Shown here: positions 39,790 through 52,580 of the stretch, in pieces
Position numbering within the stretch: position 1 is the stretch's first letter
How the letters are laid out: every line of letters starts with the position of its first letter
Assembly (NCBI RefSeq): GCF_964355755.1
Contig: NC_092676.1
Span: 9,654,288-9,718,287 of the forward strand
Direction of reading: 5' to 3'
From: Antedon mediterranea
Taxonomy: Eukaryota; Echinodermata; Crinoidea; Comatulida; Antedonidae
DNA length: 64,000 nt
Position numbers and translations under genes: made by a program
The notes under the pieces: model-generated
Seen by the model: only the letters and a program-made list of their open reading frames with translations
Told to the model about the DNA's origin: nothing
The model's database searches: none

Positions 39790-42700
39790 CTGTGAAAGAT
39801 TCATAAACAAATAAGATTTAAAAGTGTTCACAATACTAATATTTACTATTCATAGAAGATATATCACCTTACAATACATAATTATATGTATATATGTATT
39901 ACTATTAGTATTTATTTTATGTACGTATTTGTTTTCAACATTAGTATGTAAACTGCCTTTATACTGTAACTTTCTATTCTGAATCACTTTACATTTTAGG
40001 AATTGTCCAACTGTTACATTAAAAGCAAAAACAGTATGGCAGCCTATTGTCATCAAGCTACTTACAGTTTCTTTAACGTTATTAATTCTTCAAAAGTCTT
40101 TTCTCTGTAATACTGTAAACTGTTGCCTTTTATGCTCCTAAAACCGAAATAAAACATAGTAAAAGTTAGACTAATTGCAAATTGCTCCTTGATATACTAT
40201 CAATAAACAAAGAGCGTTGTTTGAAAGTTAAAAGAAAATGATTTTTGTTAGGAAAACGAAAATTCTCATAAAAAAATATTCTTTTAATTTGTAAGAACCG
40301 ATTTAAGTAAAAAATAAAAAATAATGGACAAATGAGAGAGAAGGACTTGCATCGGCCTCGTCTGAAATGTAAAATATCTCTTGCCGACATCGCATACTTT
40401 TCCATAAGATAAACAACGCCTATTTATCTGCGCATGCGCCGTAAAGTTTACTGTTAAGAACAGAAATCGCAGTTTGAGAGTTTGATTATACCGGTGATTG
40501 GCTGAGGTAGATGACATAACCGCAAGCCAATCACCAGGCACAAATAACAAACTCATAGCCTATTCATCTATTTAAAATCAAAATTAGTGCATTACACATG
40601 ACTGACATGAAAAGGAAAGCATGATCAAAACATTATCTACAGTATTATAGTATATAGTAACTTTTAGCTTTAGGAGTTTTTGCAGAAAAATATGAATAAT
40701 TTAACAAAAATTATACATATATTTTGATAATATTCTAAAACACTTGAAAACTACAGTCTTCATGAAATTTTCGTGGTCCAATTTTGGGAAAATAAAGATC
40801 AATTGTTCAGCAACATATTTATGTTATATCAATCTGCTACACATTTAAATAGAGCCATCAAACTGTGCATACGATTGATACATAGGTAGGCCTACATTTC
40901 GTTATTGACGTTATTACAATATTTTCAGTTAAATCACAATTTCATATAGAGGGTCACAGCAAGAAACATTGAGTTTTGTAAAGAGACTGTTTATTTATTT
41001 TTCATCTTACCACGCTAATTGCAAGTCCTCACTTTCAATTGACCATGGATGTAACCAGGGAAGAGTGAAATTCCATTCTTCCCTTGTTGTAACCATAAAT
41101 CTAATTTACAGGTTTATGGTTGTAATAGGAATTGAAACTTACAAAATTAAAAGTGACGAAGCAAAAGGAGAAAATGCGTTCCGATCCATGCTAGTTATAC
41201 CATTGTCATCTAAATTCCTGTTAACAGATTTATAGTAATAATTATGATTCCACGTACAAAATTTAATAAAAAGACTTACTGTGGCCTAATAGTTAAGCAT
41301 AATTTTCTAAATATGTTGTATATTGGCATTTTCAATATTTGGAATGATTAAACAATTTAGTGTAGGCTAATGCATGCAATAACCGGTTAAAATGGAATTG
41401 AATTCTATTGTAAATAGCAAGCTTATTTCTTTGACATCTGCTAATGAAACATGTATTCCCTTTCTAAGGCCTTATAATGTATAACATTTTAGAAGTTTAT
41501 ATAGTTGGAAGTATAGAATTTGAATTAAACATCAATAAATGATAGTGAATAAAGCAGTCAATAGAATATTTTCTTTTTCGGACATTAAAGTGATAAAGCT
41601 ATCGTATGTTTTGACATCCATGGTTTACACAAGTTAAATCAATGATTATAATAAAATTGTATAGCAGTATTAAGTAAAGTTTTGTAACGGTAACGGTACA
41701 AAGAAGAATTACAAATAATATAAAATATTTATCATCAATTGGTAGTGTTATTGCTCGTACGTGATACGTGCGTTAGTGCGTATAAATAACTGTCTCAGAT
41801 TATGTGAATGTTAATAAACTACAGTCAAAATCTTACAGTTCTTCTAATACATTCAAACCAGAAAACACATTGCCTGATAATGTCTTCATTTCGTTTCTAC
41901 TTAAGTCCCTTCAAAGTAAAAACAACGTACATGTGGTTTTAATATTATGCTAGAACATGACATTTATTTTATGAGATTGTCTAAATAACAGTAAATAAAT
42001 GAATATGTAACAGAAACATACGTACAGTTGTTTTAATCGTGTCAATTCAGAAAACATACTGTTTGACCAACTTTGGTGAAAAGGTTCGGCCTCCGGCTCC
42101 CGATATTTTAATTTACATATGTCCCTTAAAAATCACCAAAACAGTGTTTGACAAAGAATAAAATATTAAAAAAAAAATAAAACTCGCCATATTACTGAAC
42201 TTAAAGTTAAATAAATAAACTTATGTCTGGAAAATTCAGATAAAAAGTGCTAACTCCCTGAAGAGCCACTCATAATATAGGTGACTATCTCTCGTAAGCT
42301 GACGTTTCCATGAAGTTGGATGTACAGCAATTGTATTTATATTATGAAATAATTCTTTAAACATTTATTAATATCAGATTGTGTAAACGATCGTATTTCA
42401 GAAACATAATTACTGTTTTTCCGATGAGGAATTAAACTGACGGTGTAATTGTTCGGTTATTTTTATGTTAAGTTACTCTTTAAAGTTAAAAAATACACAG
42501 TATCGTTAAAGTGATTCTAATGTAATTTTCACCCACTTCATTCTTTCACTTTGTTAGTTGTGAGATTGGATAAATGACGGTTAGTAAATGTTACAGAAAA
42601 CACTTCTATTTTTAATTCACTTACGCTAGTACCACTCAAATTCTTTCAAAGTAAAAAAGAAACTACATGAAGTAACAAGTGACTTTAAAATACTTGTTAT

Positions 42701-45700
42701 TTTAGGACATACATTATACAACTCATTAATGACAGGTGTCAGTAAGAATACATAAAAATACTTACGGTGTTTGCGATTTTGTCAAATTACTAATTAAATT
42801 GGCTGGCTGAAGGGTTTGCCTTTAAAAAAACAGGAAACATGAATTTAACGGTCTTTGGTCCACACCATCATCACTGCCTTTCCCTAACCTACCCACTCCT
42901 CGATATGTCGTTTGCATTAGATCCACAGGTAAGTTCTCAACTCGTTATATTACTTTACAGTCGCATGTGATAAATGTCTGAGTGCGTAAACGTTGGTAAA
43001 TGTTACAGAAAAATACTTACGCTTCTAATTTACTGACGCGATTACCACTCAAATTCCTTCAAAGTAAAAAGAGAGTGCATAGTAACAAGGCATGTCTTTA
43101 CAATACTGGACAAATTGCACACTATACGTAATACGTAACTATAAGATGTCAGTAATAATACAGAAAAATACTTACAGTGTTTTCAATGCTTTCAAATCAT
43201 CAAATACATTGTCTGGCAATATATGTATTTGGTTATCACTCAAATCTCTTCAAAGTAAAAAGAAAAAATGCACAGTGAGATTAGATAGTTTTAAAATAGT
43301 TGTTATTTATGAAAATTATTAAATTACATTACAGTAAGTATAAAGCTAACACGATGATGATGATGGTGATGATGACGATGATGATAATGATGATCAAAAT
43401 AAAGATCGAAACGTTGCATCATGACTTCCCTCTTGGAGTAAGTTTTACACTATGTTATGTAAACATAATCATTCCATCAGTCTATTGGTTTAAGAATTTA
43501 ATGTTCAATGAGGTTGTATAAAAATCATTAAAAAAAATATGTTACAGAACAATATTTACAACTCTTCTAATGATGCCAATCCAGTAAAAGCATTTTCTGG
43601 CAAGCTATGTATTTTGTTAGATTTGAGAACCCTTCAAAGTAAAAACAAATGACTGTTATTATTTTTATGATTTGAATTGGTTTTTTTTCTATTGTCACTA
43701 CAGGCTTATGTTATCTCATCGTTTACGAAAGCGCTGGGATAGTTGACCAATTTGAGATATTTTGTTATTGATTACGAACACTCGTAAATCGTAACTGTAT
43801 TTCGTAATGGTGGAAATTTTATTTAAAACATACCATAATTTCTCTGACCTAATAATTATAGCCGTAGACGGCTACGGTATTTAATAATTCCACAAAAATT
43901 GTTAACAACATTATACCTACAAGCGTTGTATTTGACACTGCTCGTTGTACTCGGCCAATTCTTGCAGGTTAGAGCAAATAATATATGTTTGGTTAGCAGT
44001 AGTCCTACACGTGACTGTACCATCGTCACAATCACAACCGTCTGGGCAATTTGCTTTATGTGAAAACAACAATATAATAGATATCAACTCAAACAATGAA
44101 TGATACAGAAGGTTAATTTCAATGAAAACAATTTACACAGCAATTGGTAGAATATTTTTGTTTTAATAGTTTTGTTCATATTTATGAGGAAATAGAGAAA
44201 ATAATTGCATGATGTGAAAGATGGGCGGAATGAAAATATGACATTTAATCTTTTACAAATGGAAAAAAGAATTATGAGTTTTACTTTTAAGATAAACAAT
44301 TGAAAGAGGGCTTAATCCCTAAAAGAACAAGGCAATATAGATGGCTGCAGTCGCGTGCTCATTAGTGTTTACCGACCGATCGTCCAACCTACAAACTGAC
44401 CAAAATTATTGAACATGTATAAAAATGTTGAAATGTTTAAAAACATTTATATTTTTTTAATTTACACGTGCGTAGCCTGTCACTTTTGACGTGACGTATA
44501 ACATAATTTCGAGTTGAAAATAAATCAAGAAAACAGTACAGAAATCGGGCAAAAAGAGTGCGCAATAACATTTAACGCGCAGTGCGCGCGCAAAATTCTG
44601 CGCACTCATGGCAATTTTGTAAACGCTTAAAATTGCCTGAAACGTACTCTTATTTCATCGAAAATAAATTTTGAAAATGTTAAGCGCGCGTACGCATGCG
44701 TTACATGCGCTACGCACGTAATTGTATTGCCATATGATGATTTATGCCCTGAAATGTATGAGTACCAAATTTTATTTAATTGTGATTCATGGTTGTGAAG
44801 ATATGATTACAAACGTGATTTCGTTAAATCGTGCGTACATCGCGTAATTTTTTATTGCGCACCGTGAAAACGTAACCACATCGATTCCTGGCCATAAGGG
44901 AATATACTGTGAAAAATTGACTTAGCTAAATTAAACTGATATCAAGATAAGGTCAGAAAGCGATAAAACGCATAGTGATAACCGACCGACCGACCGACAT
45001 AGTGAACTATAGAGTCGCGTCCACGCGACTAAAAATCTTGAGTCGGGTAAGTAAACCAAATAAAAATACAGGAGGAGGGAGACAACTGAGAAACAAGTTC
45101 CTATTACTTAAACGGTTTTAACTGTTACTTGATGACGCTAGAGGGTGAGCTCGCTTCGCTCGCTCCACCTCTAGGACGTGTATACGATTGTTTATTATTT
45201 TATTTTTTAAAATTAAAAACTTGGACGTTTTCTGTCGGTTACCATTATTGAAATGCTTGATATTCGTAAAACTAAACCTACTCTGTTTCACAATGTCTTA
45301 GATGATTAATAACATTTTAAAGTATAGTGTTTATTGTTTGGTATGGCCCTTGTTATGCGGTGTAAAACTAAACCTACTCTGTTTCACAGTGTCTTAGATG
45401 ATTAATAACATTTTAAAGTATAGTGTTTATTGTTTGGTATGGCCTTTGTAGGGTCATTTGAGGGAGGTGCTTATTCGAAGGATACGTTTAATTTTTTAGT
45501 TTTAATAATATGGTAACATTTAAAATCCTCTAATAGATATAAAAAGTGGTAAAAAGACGCTTGGTAAATTGTAGATAACAGTCCGATGAATTCTAATACA
45601 AATAGTATAATTGTGTGATGTTTTATTGGGAAGGTGTTCGGCGTTTATCCAAATAAATAAAATCCTAATTGGTATAATTAATACATTATTTAGTTTGAAC

Positions 45701-48700
45701 ATCTTGTGAAACTAACTTCTGCGACAGAGTGGGCCGTTTCGGCCTAAGAAAGAAGACATTGTAACATGGGCAGAAGTATCTCAGGGTCCTAACGGGACAC
45801 AGAGAGCCCACAGTTATTTCTGCCAGCTTACTCAATAACTCGGCTATCAGGGTTTCACTCGATTTCAAACAAAAGGTCTTATCATCAGTTCTCCCTATGT
45901 AATTTTATATACTATTCCCCACAATATACTCTGATGCGTTATGGCATATATTTAATTTAATCTTTATTAATTTTCAGTATAATTTTTATTTTGCTACTGC
46001 ACCTTCACACGGGCGGTCCGAAAATAAACAAAAAACTAAAATGACTATCGCCAACAACGAACAACTTAGTTGAAACCAGGAAGTTGCAAGGTGAACCCGT
46101 GGACTCGCCGTGAACCCGGAAATTATGGAGAAAAAAAACGCTAGCGGGCACAGTTGAAAATCTACCGATGAAATCAGAAATTTTGTTTCAAAACCCTTTA
46201 TAATAGGCTAGTCAATCTATTAAAAAAACAGCCCAAAGTAAAACAAATTGCAAACAGAGATTTTTCTTTTTGGTCATAAATGATGAAGAGATTAAAATTT
46301 GAGCATCACACCTCTGTCACTCATCCCGATGATATGCAAATTAGCTTAAATATGCAAATTAGGGTGAAATGACAGGGTTACCATATCTCAAAAACTACTA
46401 GTCCGAGAGAGATGATTTCTTCACTGATTTATTCAAAATGTATATATTTATATTTACTCTAATGAAACATTTAAAAAATGACCGGAAGTACAACATTTGA
46501 CCTTCGACCCCATTTCTCAATGTTTGCATATACACAATGTGACTAAAATGTCTGTAGAGACTTTATTTTGCCCTCAAATGACCCAGACATAGGTTCGTAA
46601 TAGCCAGCATAGGACCACTTTGTAATTCCCAAAATCACACCTTTGTCACACACCTCGAAAGTATGCAAATTAGTAGTACAATGTCAATAAAATATGCAAA
46701 TAATGGGGTAAAATTACAGTTGTACTATATCTCGAAAATATCCGAGTCATTTTGAGGCCAAAACAAAGTCTGTACATACATTTTAGTTGCATTATATGCA
46801 AATTTTGAGAAATAAGGTAGAGAGTCAAATGTCATACTTCCGTTCATTTTTTGTAAAATGTTTCATTGAAGCAAATATAAATATGTACATTCTGAATACG
46901 GCTGTGAAAAAATCAACTCTCTTGCATTAATTGTTTTCGAGATATGGGAAGACTGTAATTTCACCCCCTTATTTGCATATTTCATGTAATTTGTACTACT
47001 AATTAGCATAATTTTGAGATTGACTGTCGTGATTGTGATGATGAATTGGCGTAATTTTGAGAATATATGAATCTCTTGAGCAAAGAAATAGCTAAATTGC
47101 CTCAACACACTCCCACTGGGACATGAATACCACTGATTTCGCATCGTGATATTCTACAAAACACTTGATTTTCATGTTCCCACCTAAATATCTATTTGGA
47201 TAGTAGCTCAAAATAAACTGTAGACAATACTGAACATTATGATATATGTTTGAATTTGTAAAGTTACAAAAAGTATGTGTCATTTTACGTTTTAAAACTC
47301 ACCATCCATTGCCCGCTGACAGTGTGAGGTCAATTTTTTACCTATTTTCTAAAGCCCCATAGTGTTTTATTTGCAATTTAAGATCACTTGTAAGTCATAA
47401 ATCATTTTGGATAGTTTCTTAAAAGAAAGCTGAATATTCATAGATTCCTTACATACTTTTCTTATGAGCATTGGCTTAAAATAGACTGTGTCAAAATAGC
47501 AAAATCTATTTCAAAAAAATAAAAAAAATCCTCAAAAAGGAGGCGGCAAAATTCAAATAGGGTTTGCCTGTGTTATCAAGCCTTCACTTGACAGAACGTT
47601 GGATTGTAACTAAGTTGTAAGTAGCATTTTAATTTTTATATCATATCTAATGTTTGATATATAAGGAACAATTATTAGGTGTTATTTAGTTCCATATGTC
47701 GTTTTTTATATTCACAATTTCCAAATTAAGATACCTATGTTTGAGTGTTAGCGAGCTGAAATCTACCATTTTTCACTCGGGTAATGGTTATGATTATCTT
47801 TCTGTGACCTGTTTAATGAATAGATGGTAATTATTACAAAGTCTGGAAATGTTCATACTTTACTAGTTTATGTCATTTTGATTTCTTTGGTTAACAAATG
47901 TAATCAATAATTATGGAAATTAGTTGTAGTCATAATGGTTGACCCCCCTATATAATGGACGATGACAAGACTTGGGTTACATGAACTTGGTATGAACCGA
48001 TAAGTAGATAAACAGCTCAGGTACATATTAAAAATCACTGTTTTGTTGCATACTTTCGAGGTGTTGTACAAAGGTGTGATTTTGGGAATTACAAAGTGGT
48101 TCTATGCTGGCTATTAGGAACCTATGTCTGGGACATTTGAAAGCAAAATAAAGTCTCTACAGACATTTTAGTCCCATTGTGTATGCAAACATTGAGAAAT
48201 GGGGTCGAAGGTCAAATGTTGTACTTCCGGTCATTTTTTCGTAAAATGTTTCATTAGAGTAAATATAAATATATACATTTTGAATAAAAAAATCAACTCT
48301 CTCGGACTAGTAGTTTTTGAGATATGTTAACCCTATTATGTTTCACCCTAATTTGCATATTTAAGCTAATTTGCATATCATCGGGATGAGTGACAGAGGT
48401 GTGATGCTCAAATTTTGATCTCCTCATCATATGTGACCATTTACAAAAGAAAAATCTCTGTTTGCAATTTGTTTCACTCAAAATGATAGATTGACTAGCC
48501 TATAATATCTAATTCCTAAGATAGAAATATGGAACAATATCGTAATAGTGGAAAAATGTAACTAATGTTATCAAATCTACGTTTCGCGGTACATCTGAGA
48601 TAGATAAGGTAGGTATCAAAGGCGGAGATTTGTCCCGAAGTTTTTCCATTGTGCTCGCCTATGTCAGAATTAACCATAATTTATATATAGGCCTAGATAA

Positions 48701-49189
48701 ATTATGAAATTTTCACTTCAATTTTTACCTAGTGTAGTTGCTGAAAGAAATGTATAGATTGCTAATTTGAATAGATTTAACGTATTGTAACGAAATGTAT
48801 TGTAACTCAATATTATTATAACAGATTAAGACAGACGAAGAATATTATATTTCAATACAAAAGTTAATGAAAAAAACAAAGATCGACGTTTCGGTACCAT
48901 CAAACCATTATTCAATTAAAAACCAAATAATAATCTTACATGCACTAATCACGTCATGTTGGCGACAGACCCAACAAGTTTGACATGACATGCTCTGAGG
49001 GCTAAATTTAGTAATTAGCTCCTCCTACTAAAGTAAATACACATTTTGCTTTGATGGAAATATTGTACTCCAGAATAATTACATGCATACATAAATATTA
49101 ATTTAAATCATACCTGAAGTATTATTGCAGCAGTAAGCAAACGGTGCAGTCAAGATCAGTACGAAAAATAATTTCAAGATGATAATCAT
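38802..49189 (-). CDS. LRR-containing GPCR, relaxin-receptor/GRL101-like
   Basis: Predicted cell-surface receptor with a leucine-rich-repeat ectodomain and a rhodopsin-class seven-helix domain. Exons (minus): 49189-49114 signal peptide; 44053-43921 LRRNT; LRR exons 43631-43560, 43247-43176, 43056-43021 (half), 41908-41837 and 40137-40066; and 39789-38802 with all seven helices. All junctions agree in phase, totalling 1521 nt (506 residues). Helix motifs: GN in TM1, NLAVSDLLMAVYLL in TM2, SIDRAV replacing DRY/ERW, ENYYGKESVCLALP before TM5, CCWFPI in TM6 and LIIPINSSINPYLYT in TM7. The CCLVGKIEICEP hinge and the TM6/TM7 motifs resemble RXFP and GRL101 receptors. No LDLa module was seen. The cytoplasmic tail is only about nine residues. 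The ligand is unknown. Confidence 0.88.
40066..40137 (-). CDS. GPCR last LRR exon (72 bp)
   Basis: Encodes SIKGNSLQYYREKTFEEL then ITLKKL. It is more diverged than the others. It joins the seven-helix exon in phase to read LYSDIFHLCC. Confidence 0.82.
41837..41908 (-). CDS. GPCR LRR exon (72 bp)
   Basis: Encodes DLSRNEMKTLSGNVFSGL then NVLEEL; same exon form as the other LRRs, with a GTAAGA donor. Confidence 0.88.
42000..42840 (-). pseudogene. Decayed LRR exon copies in the GPCR intron
   Basis: Remnants include SNSMFSELTRLKQL near 42026-42070 with a GTACGT donor, and an NLSGTS start near 42620-42648 after a TTTGAAAG acceptor whose next in-phase codon is a stop. They look like former 72-bp LRR exons that lost frame. 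Confidence 0.55.
43021..43056 (-). CDS. GPCR half-LRR exon (36 bp)
   Basis: Encodes NLSGNRVSKLEA between a TTTGAAG acceptor and a GTAAGT donor: exactly half an LRR exon, in the same phase. It could be a real micro-exon or a decayed repeat skipped in the mRNA; the frame is kept either way. Confidence 0.5.
43176..43247 (-). CDS. GPCR LRR exon 2 (72 bp)
   Basis: Encodes DLSDNQIHILPDNVFDDL then KALKTL, a complete LRR; TTTGAAG acceptor and GTAAGT donor. Confidence 0.9.
43353..43400. repeat. (GATGAT)n simple repeat
   Basis: Imperfect gat triplet run in the GPCR intron. Confidence 0.9.
43560..43631 (-). CDS. GPCR LRR exon 1 (72 bp)
   Basis: Encodes VLKSNKIHSLPENAFTGL then ASLEEL, one full 24-residue LRR in a phase-2 symmetric exon. 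The donor is GTAAAT. Confidence 0.88.
43921..44053 (-). CDS. GPCR exon 2, LRR N-terminal cap
   Basis: 133 nt encode NCPDGCDCDDGTVTC and NLQELAEYNEQCQIQ, the cysteine pattern of an LRRNT cap. Phase fits the exons on both sides. Confidence 0.85.
44327..45034. repeat. Dispersed repeat copy A, GPCR intron 1
   Basis: Starts aaggcaatatagatggctgc, includes (accgacc)n near 44978 and ends agtcgcgt...acgcgact. About 700 bp. Copy B is at 49448-50154. Termini share the short inverse agtcgcgtg/cacgcgact, suggesting a DNA element. Confidence 0.75.
45266..45450. repeat. 96-bp tandem duplication
   Basis: Two copies of a unit starting gtaaaactaaacctactctg, at 45266 and 45362, nearly identical. Confidence 0.88.
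45455..45670. mobile_element. accgtattta-family MITE remnant
   Basis: Shares gcttggtaaattgtagat and the terminal ggcgtttatccaaataaata with the element at 1148-1464. The ends are degraded. Confidence 0.5.
46204..48502. mobile_element. Foldback element with about 450-bp arms, GPCR intron 1
   Basis: The ends read taggctagtcaatctat and its complement. Both arms carry tgagcatcacacctctgtca and atgcaaattagcttaaatat in opposite orientation. A second inner palindromic block lies near 46720-46990. There is no ORF of note. A partial left-end copy occurs at 52078-52290. Target duplication is unclear. Confidence 0.8.
49114..49189 (-). CDS. GPCR exon 1, signal peptide
   Basis: ATG followed by IIILKLFFVLILTAPFAY, a classic hydrophobic signal peptide, then CCNNTS. 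The donor is GTATGA. One base (G) carries over into the LRRNT exon to make Ala. Confidence 0.8.
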
Positions 49190-49447
49190 CCTCGCGTTAC
49201 GCAGTTCTATTCTCGTTGAAATGCACGTTTCGTCTGTTGATATAGTTCACTTAATGACGACGAGGAATAGAAATGTATTCACTTGATTGTTATTATCATG
49301 CTATAAATAATTTACCATTTCGTTTTAGCATTGATTATAGTGTGTTAATAATTTAGATAATTTACGTCATCGTGAATTATTGTTTTACTGTAAGTGTTAT
49401 CAAAGATGTTCAAAACACTAAAAATAATAGTCTTTGTTATAAATAAA

Positions 49448-50154
49448 ACAAGGCCATATAAATGGCTGCAGTCGCGTGCTCAAATTTGAGTTAGTGTTTA
49501 CCGACCGACCAACCGACCGACCAACCGACCAACCGACCGACATAGTGAGCTGTAGAGTAGAGTAAAAATACTACAGTGGATGCTGCAATTTGCTTTAAAA
49601 GAGAATGTGTTAGATTAAAAAGGAACTCTTATATATTATCAGAAGAGGTGGCAAGAGGAGAAAACCAAGGGCTGGAAAGAGAAAGCCCTAAATGGAGATT
49701 CTTGATGATTATTAAAGAAACGTTGTAAAACAGAAATCGGGCAAAAAGAGTACATATTAAAGTTTAAAGCGCAGTGCGCGTGCAAAAATCTGCGCACTTC
49801 CTGAAACGTACTCTAATTTCATCGAAAATAAATGTTGACAATTTTAAACGCGCGTACGCATGCGTTATATGCGCTGCGCACGTAATTGTATTGTCATATG
49901 ATGAAATATGACCTGAAATTTTGAGTACCAAATTGTGTTCAATTGTGATTCATGCTTGTGAAGATATGGTTACAAACGTGATTTCGTTAAATCGTGCGTA
50001 GACCGCGTAATTTTTTATTGCGCACCGAAAAAACATAACAACGTCGATTTCTGGCCATAAGGAATATACTGTAAAAAATTGACTTAGCTAGATGAAACTG
50101 ATACCGACCGACCGACATAGTGAGCTGTAGAGTCGCGTTGCACGCGACTAAAAA
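49448..50154. repeat. Dispersed repeat copy B, upstream of the GPCR start
   Basis: Same sequence as the copy at 44327-45034, including (accgacc)n at 49500-49545, cagaaatcgggcaaaaagag and the agtcgcgt/acgcgact end. An unrelated-looking segment at about 49560-49730 interrupts it. Confidence 0.7.
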
Positions 50155-50379
50155 GGGAAACATTCGATTCGGGATGATAAACAATTAGAAAACGGTCAAC
50201 GTGATGTCCTTTTTCAATAAAAAATTACATGAACCTTGGGAATGTGTTGCGAATAGAAACTACCCAGATAAACACTGATTCTGGATGATCTAAATACTTT
50301 TCAGGTTTGAACAATGTGATATACGGAAAAAACAAAATGAAAATATTATGGGATGAGAAGAAGGAAATAACAATATTCA

Positions 50380-51310
50380 AATTAACACAACTGATGTGGA
50401 AAAAACCCTTAAAAAGGTCAAGTCCAAGAAAGCCACAGGGCCAGATTTGATATCGGGGAAAGTTCTAAAGACTGGTTATTTTCAATTGAAGTATATTTTT
50501 CATTCCAGTGGTCGGTTAATGTATGCCGTGTATCGAAACTTGCCATTATCACACCGATTCCAAAAAATGATAACTGTACTGTTTGTAACGTTTATAGGCC
50601 AGTGGTATTGACATCTATCCCCATGAAATGTTTTGAGCAAATTATAAAAAATACATTAAATAATGAGACGAATGGTATGATTGATAGCAATCAATTTGCT
50701 TATAGAGCAAAAAGGGGAGTAGTTGACGCATTTATGACGTTCACGCAGATGGTGTATGTATGGTCGTCTTGAATTTCCAAATATTATTTTTAGATTTTTC
50801 TACAGCGTTCAATACGATCCAGCCTCATTTACTTACTGATAAACTATTAAAATTAGGAATAAATCCACAATTAAACCTCGGGATTTCTGATTTCTTAAAT
50901 GAAAGAACACAGATTGTCAAATGTAGGTGTAGTGTGTCGTAGTGGTAGCGAACTTGTAATACGGGTGCACCACAAGGATGCGTTCTTTCTCCCTTACTTT
51001 TTTCATTATAATTATTCTTTTTAGATTTTTACAGTAATATTGATCCAAGTAAATAATTTATAGTTTGCAGATGATACTTGCCTAATTGATTTAATTTCAA
51101 ATAATCCTTGTTCAATGAATATGTTGAATCAATTATAGTATGGTGTATGAAAACAACATTTTCTTGAACTAAATGTTTTATTCCTCTGTCGTTCAATCAA
51201 TTGTATTGTATTATTATTATTTGGTTTTCTCATATCAATGTTAGCACCCAAAGTCAAATTTAAAAAAATTCTAAAGAAGGCCAGCAAAGTTATCGGTGTC
51301 GAATGAAATC
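50380..51310 (+). mobile_element. LINE reverse-transcriptase relic
   Basis: Plus-strand frames give VKSKKATGPDLISGKVLK, FLDFSTAFNTIQPHLL, TGAPQGCVLSPLLF and FADDTCLID, the ordered RT blocks with the catalytic FADD box, in shifting frames. Several frame breaks show it is dead. It resembles CR1/jockey-type LINEs; the exact clade is not assigned. Confidence 0.8.
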
Positions 51311-52077
51311 TCTAAATGATATGTTTAAAATTTTTAACTTAAAAAATAAAAACTCAATTTTACACTCATATATTATACACATATATTATTATTAGCAGAT
51401 CAGGAAAGGGCTAACACAGAAAGCAATTTCCACAAACCGTTTCAGATGTTCAACACTGTACATGGCATGCAATTTATTTAACCAAAACTTAAAAAGATAG
51501 TAACTTGTATGCGTTTATTTAAATATTTATCACTTTGTCTTATTTAATAAACTACTATGGTACAAAATATATCTCAAAATTGTAAAATGTTGACAATAAA
51601 GTAGACTTGTATCTTTTATCTAAACATAAAAGTCTTTAAACACCGGTGTTTTAAACATACTATTTCATCACATCATTGGTAGAGCTGTAATGATATAATA
51701 TAAATATGTCTAAGTTTTATCTTCAGGATTAAATCATCTGATATAGACCTTACAATTGAACTAGAGGACACTATTCGATCTAGATAAAAAAAATGTTTTT
51801 AAAGAGTTTTAGGCCAGAACGAAATATAAAAGTGATGCTCATAATTTTATGTCGTTTTTTCATTGACGAATATCTATTGTATATGAATAAATGTGATTTT
51901 TTTCTATTAGCTTTAAGTCATGGCCTAACATCTTTCTGGAACAGTTTCTACAGCGTAACCCGTGTGGATAAGCAAACTGATTTTCTCTACCATCCCGATG
52001 TAGATCAAATTGATATGAAGTCATAATTTTAACGGAACATTCCAATTGAGGATGAATAATATAAAACAGATACGTTA
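51311..52077. other. AT-rich spacer
   Basis: No gene recognised. It may include the 3' tail of the LINE relic. Confidence 0.4.
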
Positions 52078-52290
52078 GGCTAGTCAATCTATCATTTTGA
52101 GTGAAACAAATTTTTTAAATGGTCACATATGATGAGGAGATGGACATTTGAGCATCACACCTCTGTCACTCATCCCGATGATATGCAAATTAGCTTAAAT
52201 ATGCAAATTAGGGTGAAATTACAGGGTTACCATATCTCAAAATTTTCAATTGATTTTTTCACTGATTTATTCAAAATGTATGTAAATGGT
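52078..52290. mobile_element. Partial copy of the 46204-48502 foldback element
   Basis: Starts taggctagtcaatctatc and continues through tgagcatcacacctctgtca to a break near 52290. Only the left end is present. Confidence 0.75.
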
Positions 52291-52580
52291 GAATGTTTAG
52301 GTAAAGTAGGTTTATCAGGTGGAGGAAATATGAATGTACCATAATGGTGTTACACTGACAAAGGATGGGAACCTGATTGTTGCAGACTGCTACAACCACA
52401 GAATACAAATGTTTGATGCAAAATGATAAGTTTATGAGAATTCTTGTATGCAAAGGTGAGGAAGATCATGTTGTTCGCCCTAATTATATTGCCATAGATT
52501 CTGAAGAAAACATGTTGGTATCAAGTAATAGCAAACTATTTTATTTTATCAAACGAATAGATGATGGTGTTAATCTCTAA
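52282..52580 (+). pseudogene. Broken NHL-repeat (TRIM-like) fragment
   Basis: The plus strand encodes GECLGKVGLSGGGNMNVP, then after a one-base loss GVTLTKDGNLIVADCYNHR and IQMFDAK, then after another break RPNYIAIDSEENMLVSS. NLIVADxxNHRIQ is the NHL blade motif of TRIM2/3/71-type proteins. Frame breaks and the lack of the other blades mark it as a relic, perhaps retrotransposed or captured next to the foldback end. Confidence 0.7.

Noticed and set aside
42613-42648. LRR exon beginning NLSGTS in the GPCR intron
   Set aside because: With the available acceptor the phase is wrong and meets a stop at once; treated as a decayed copy.
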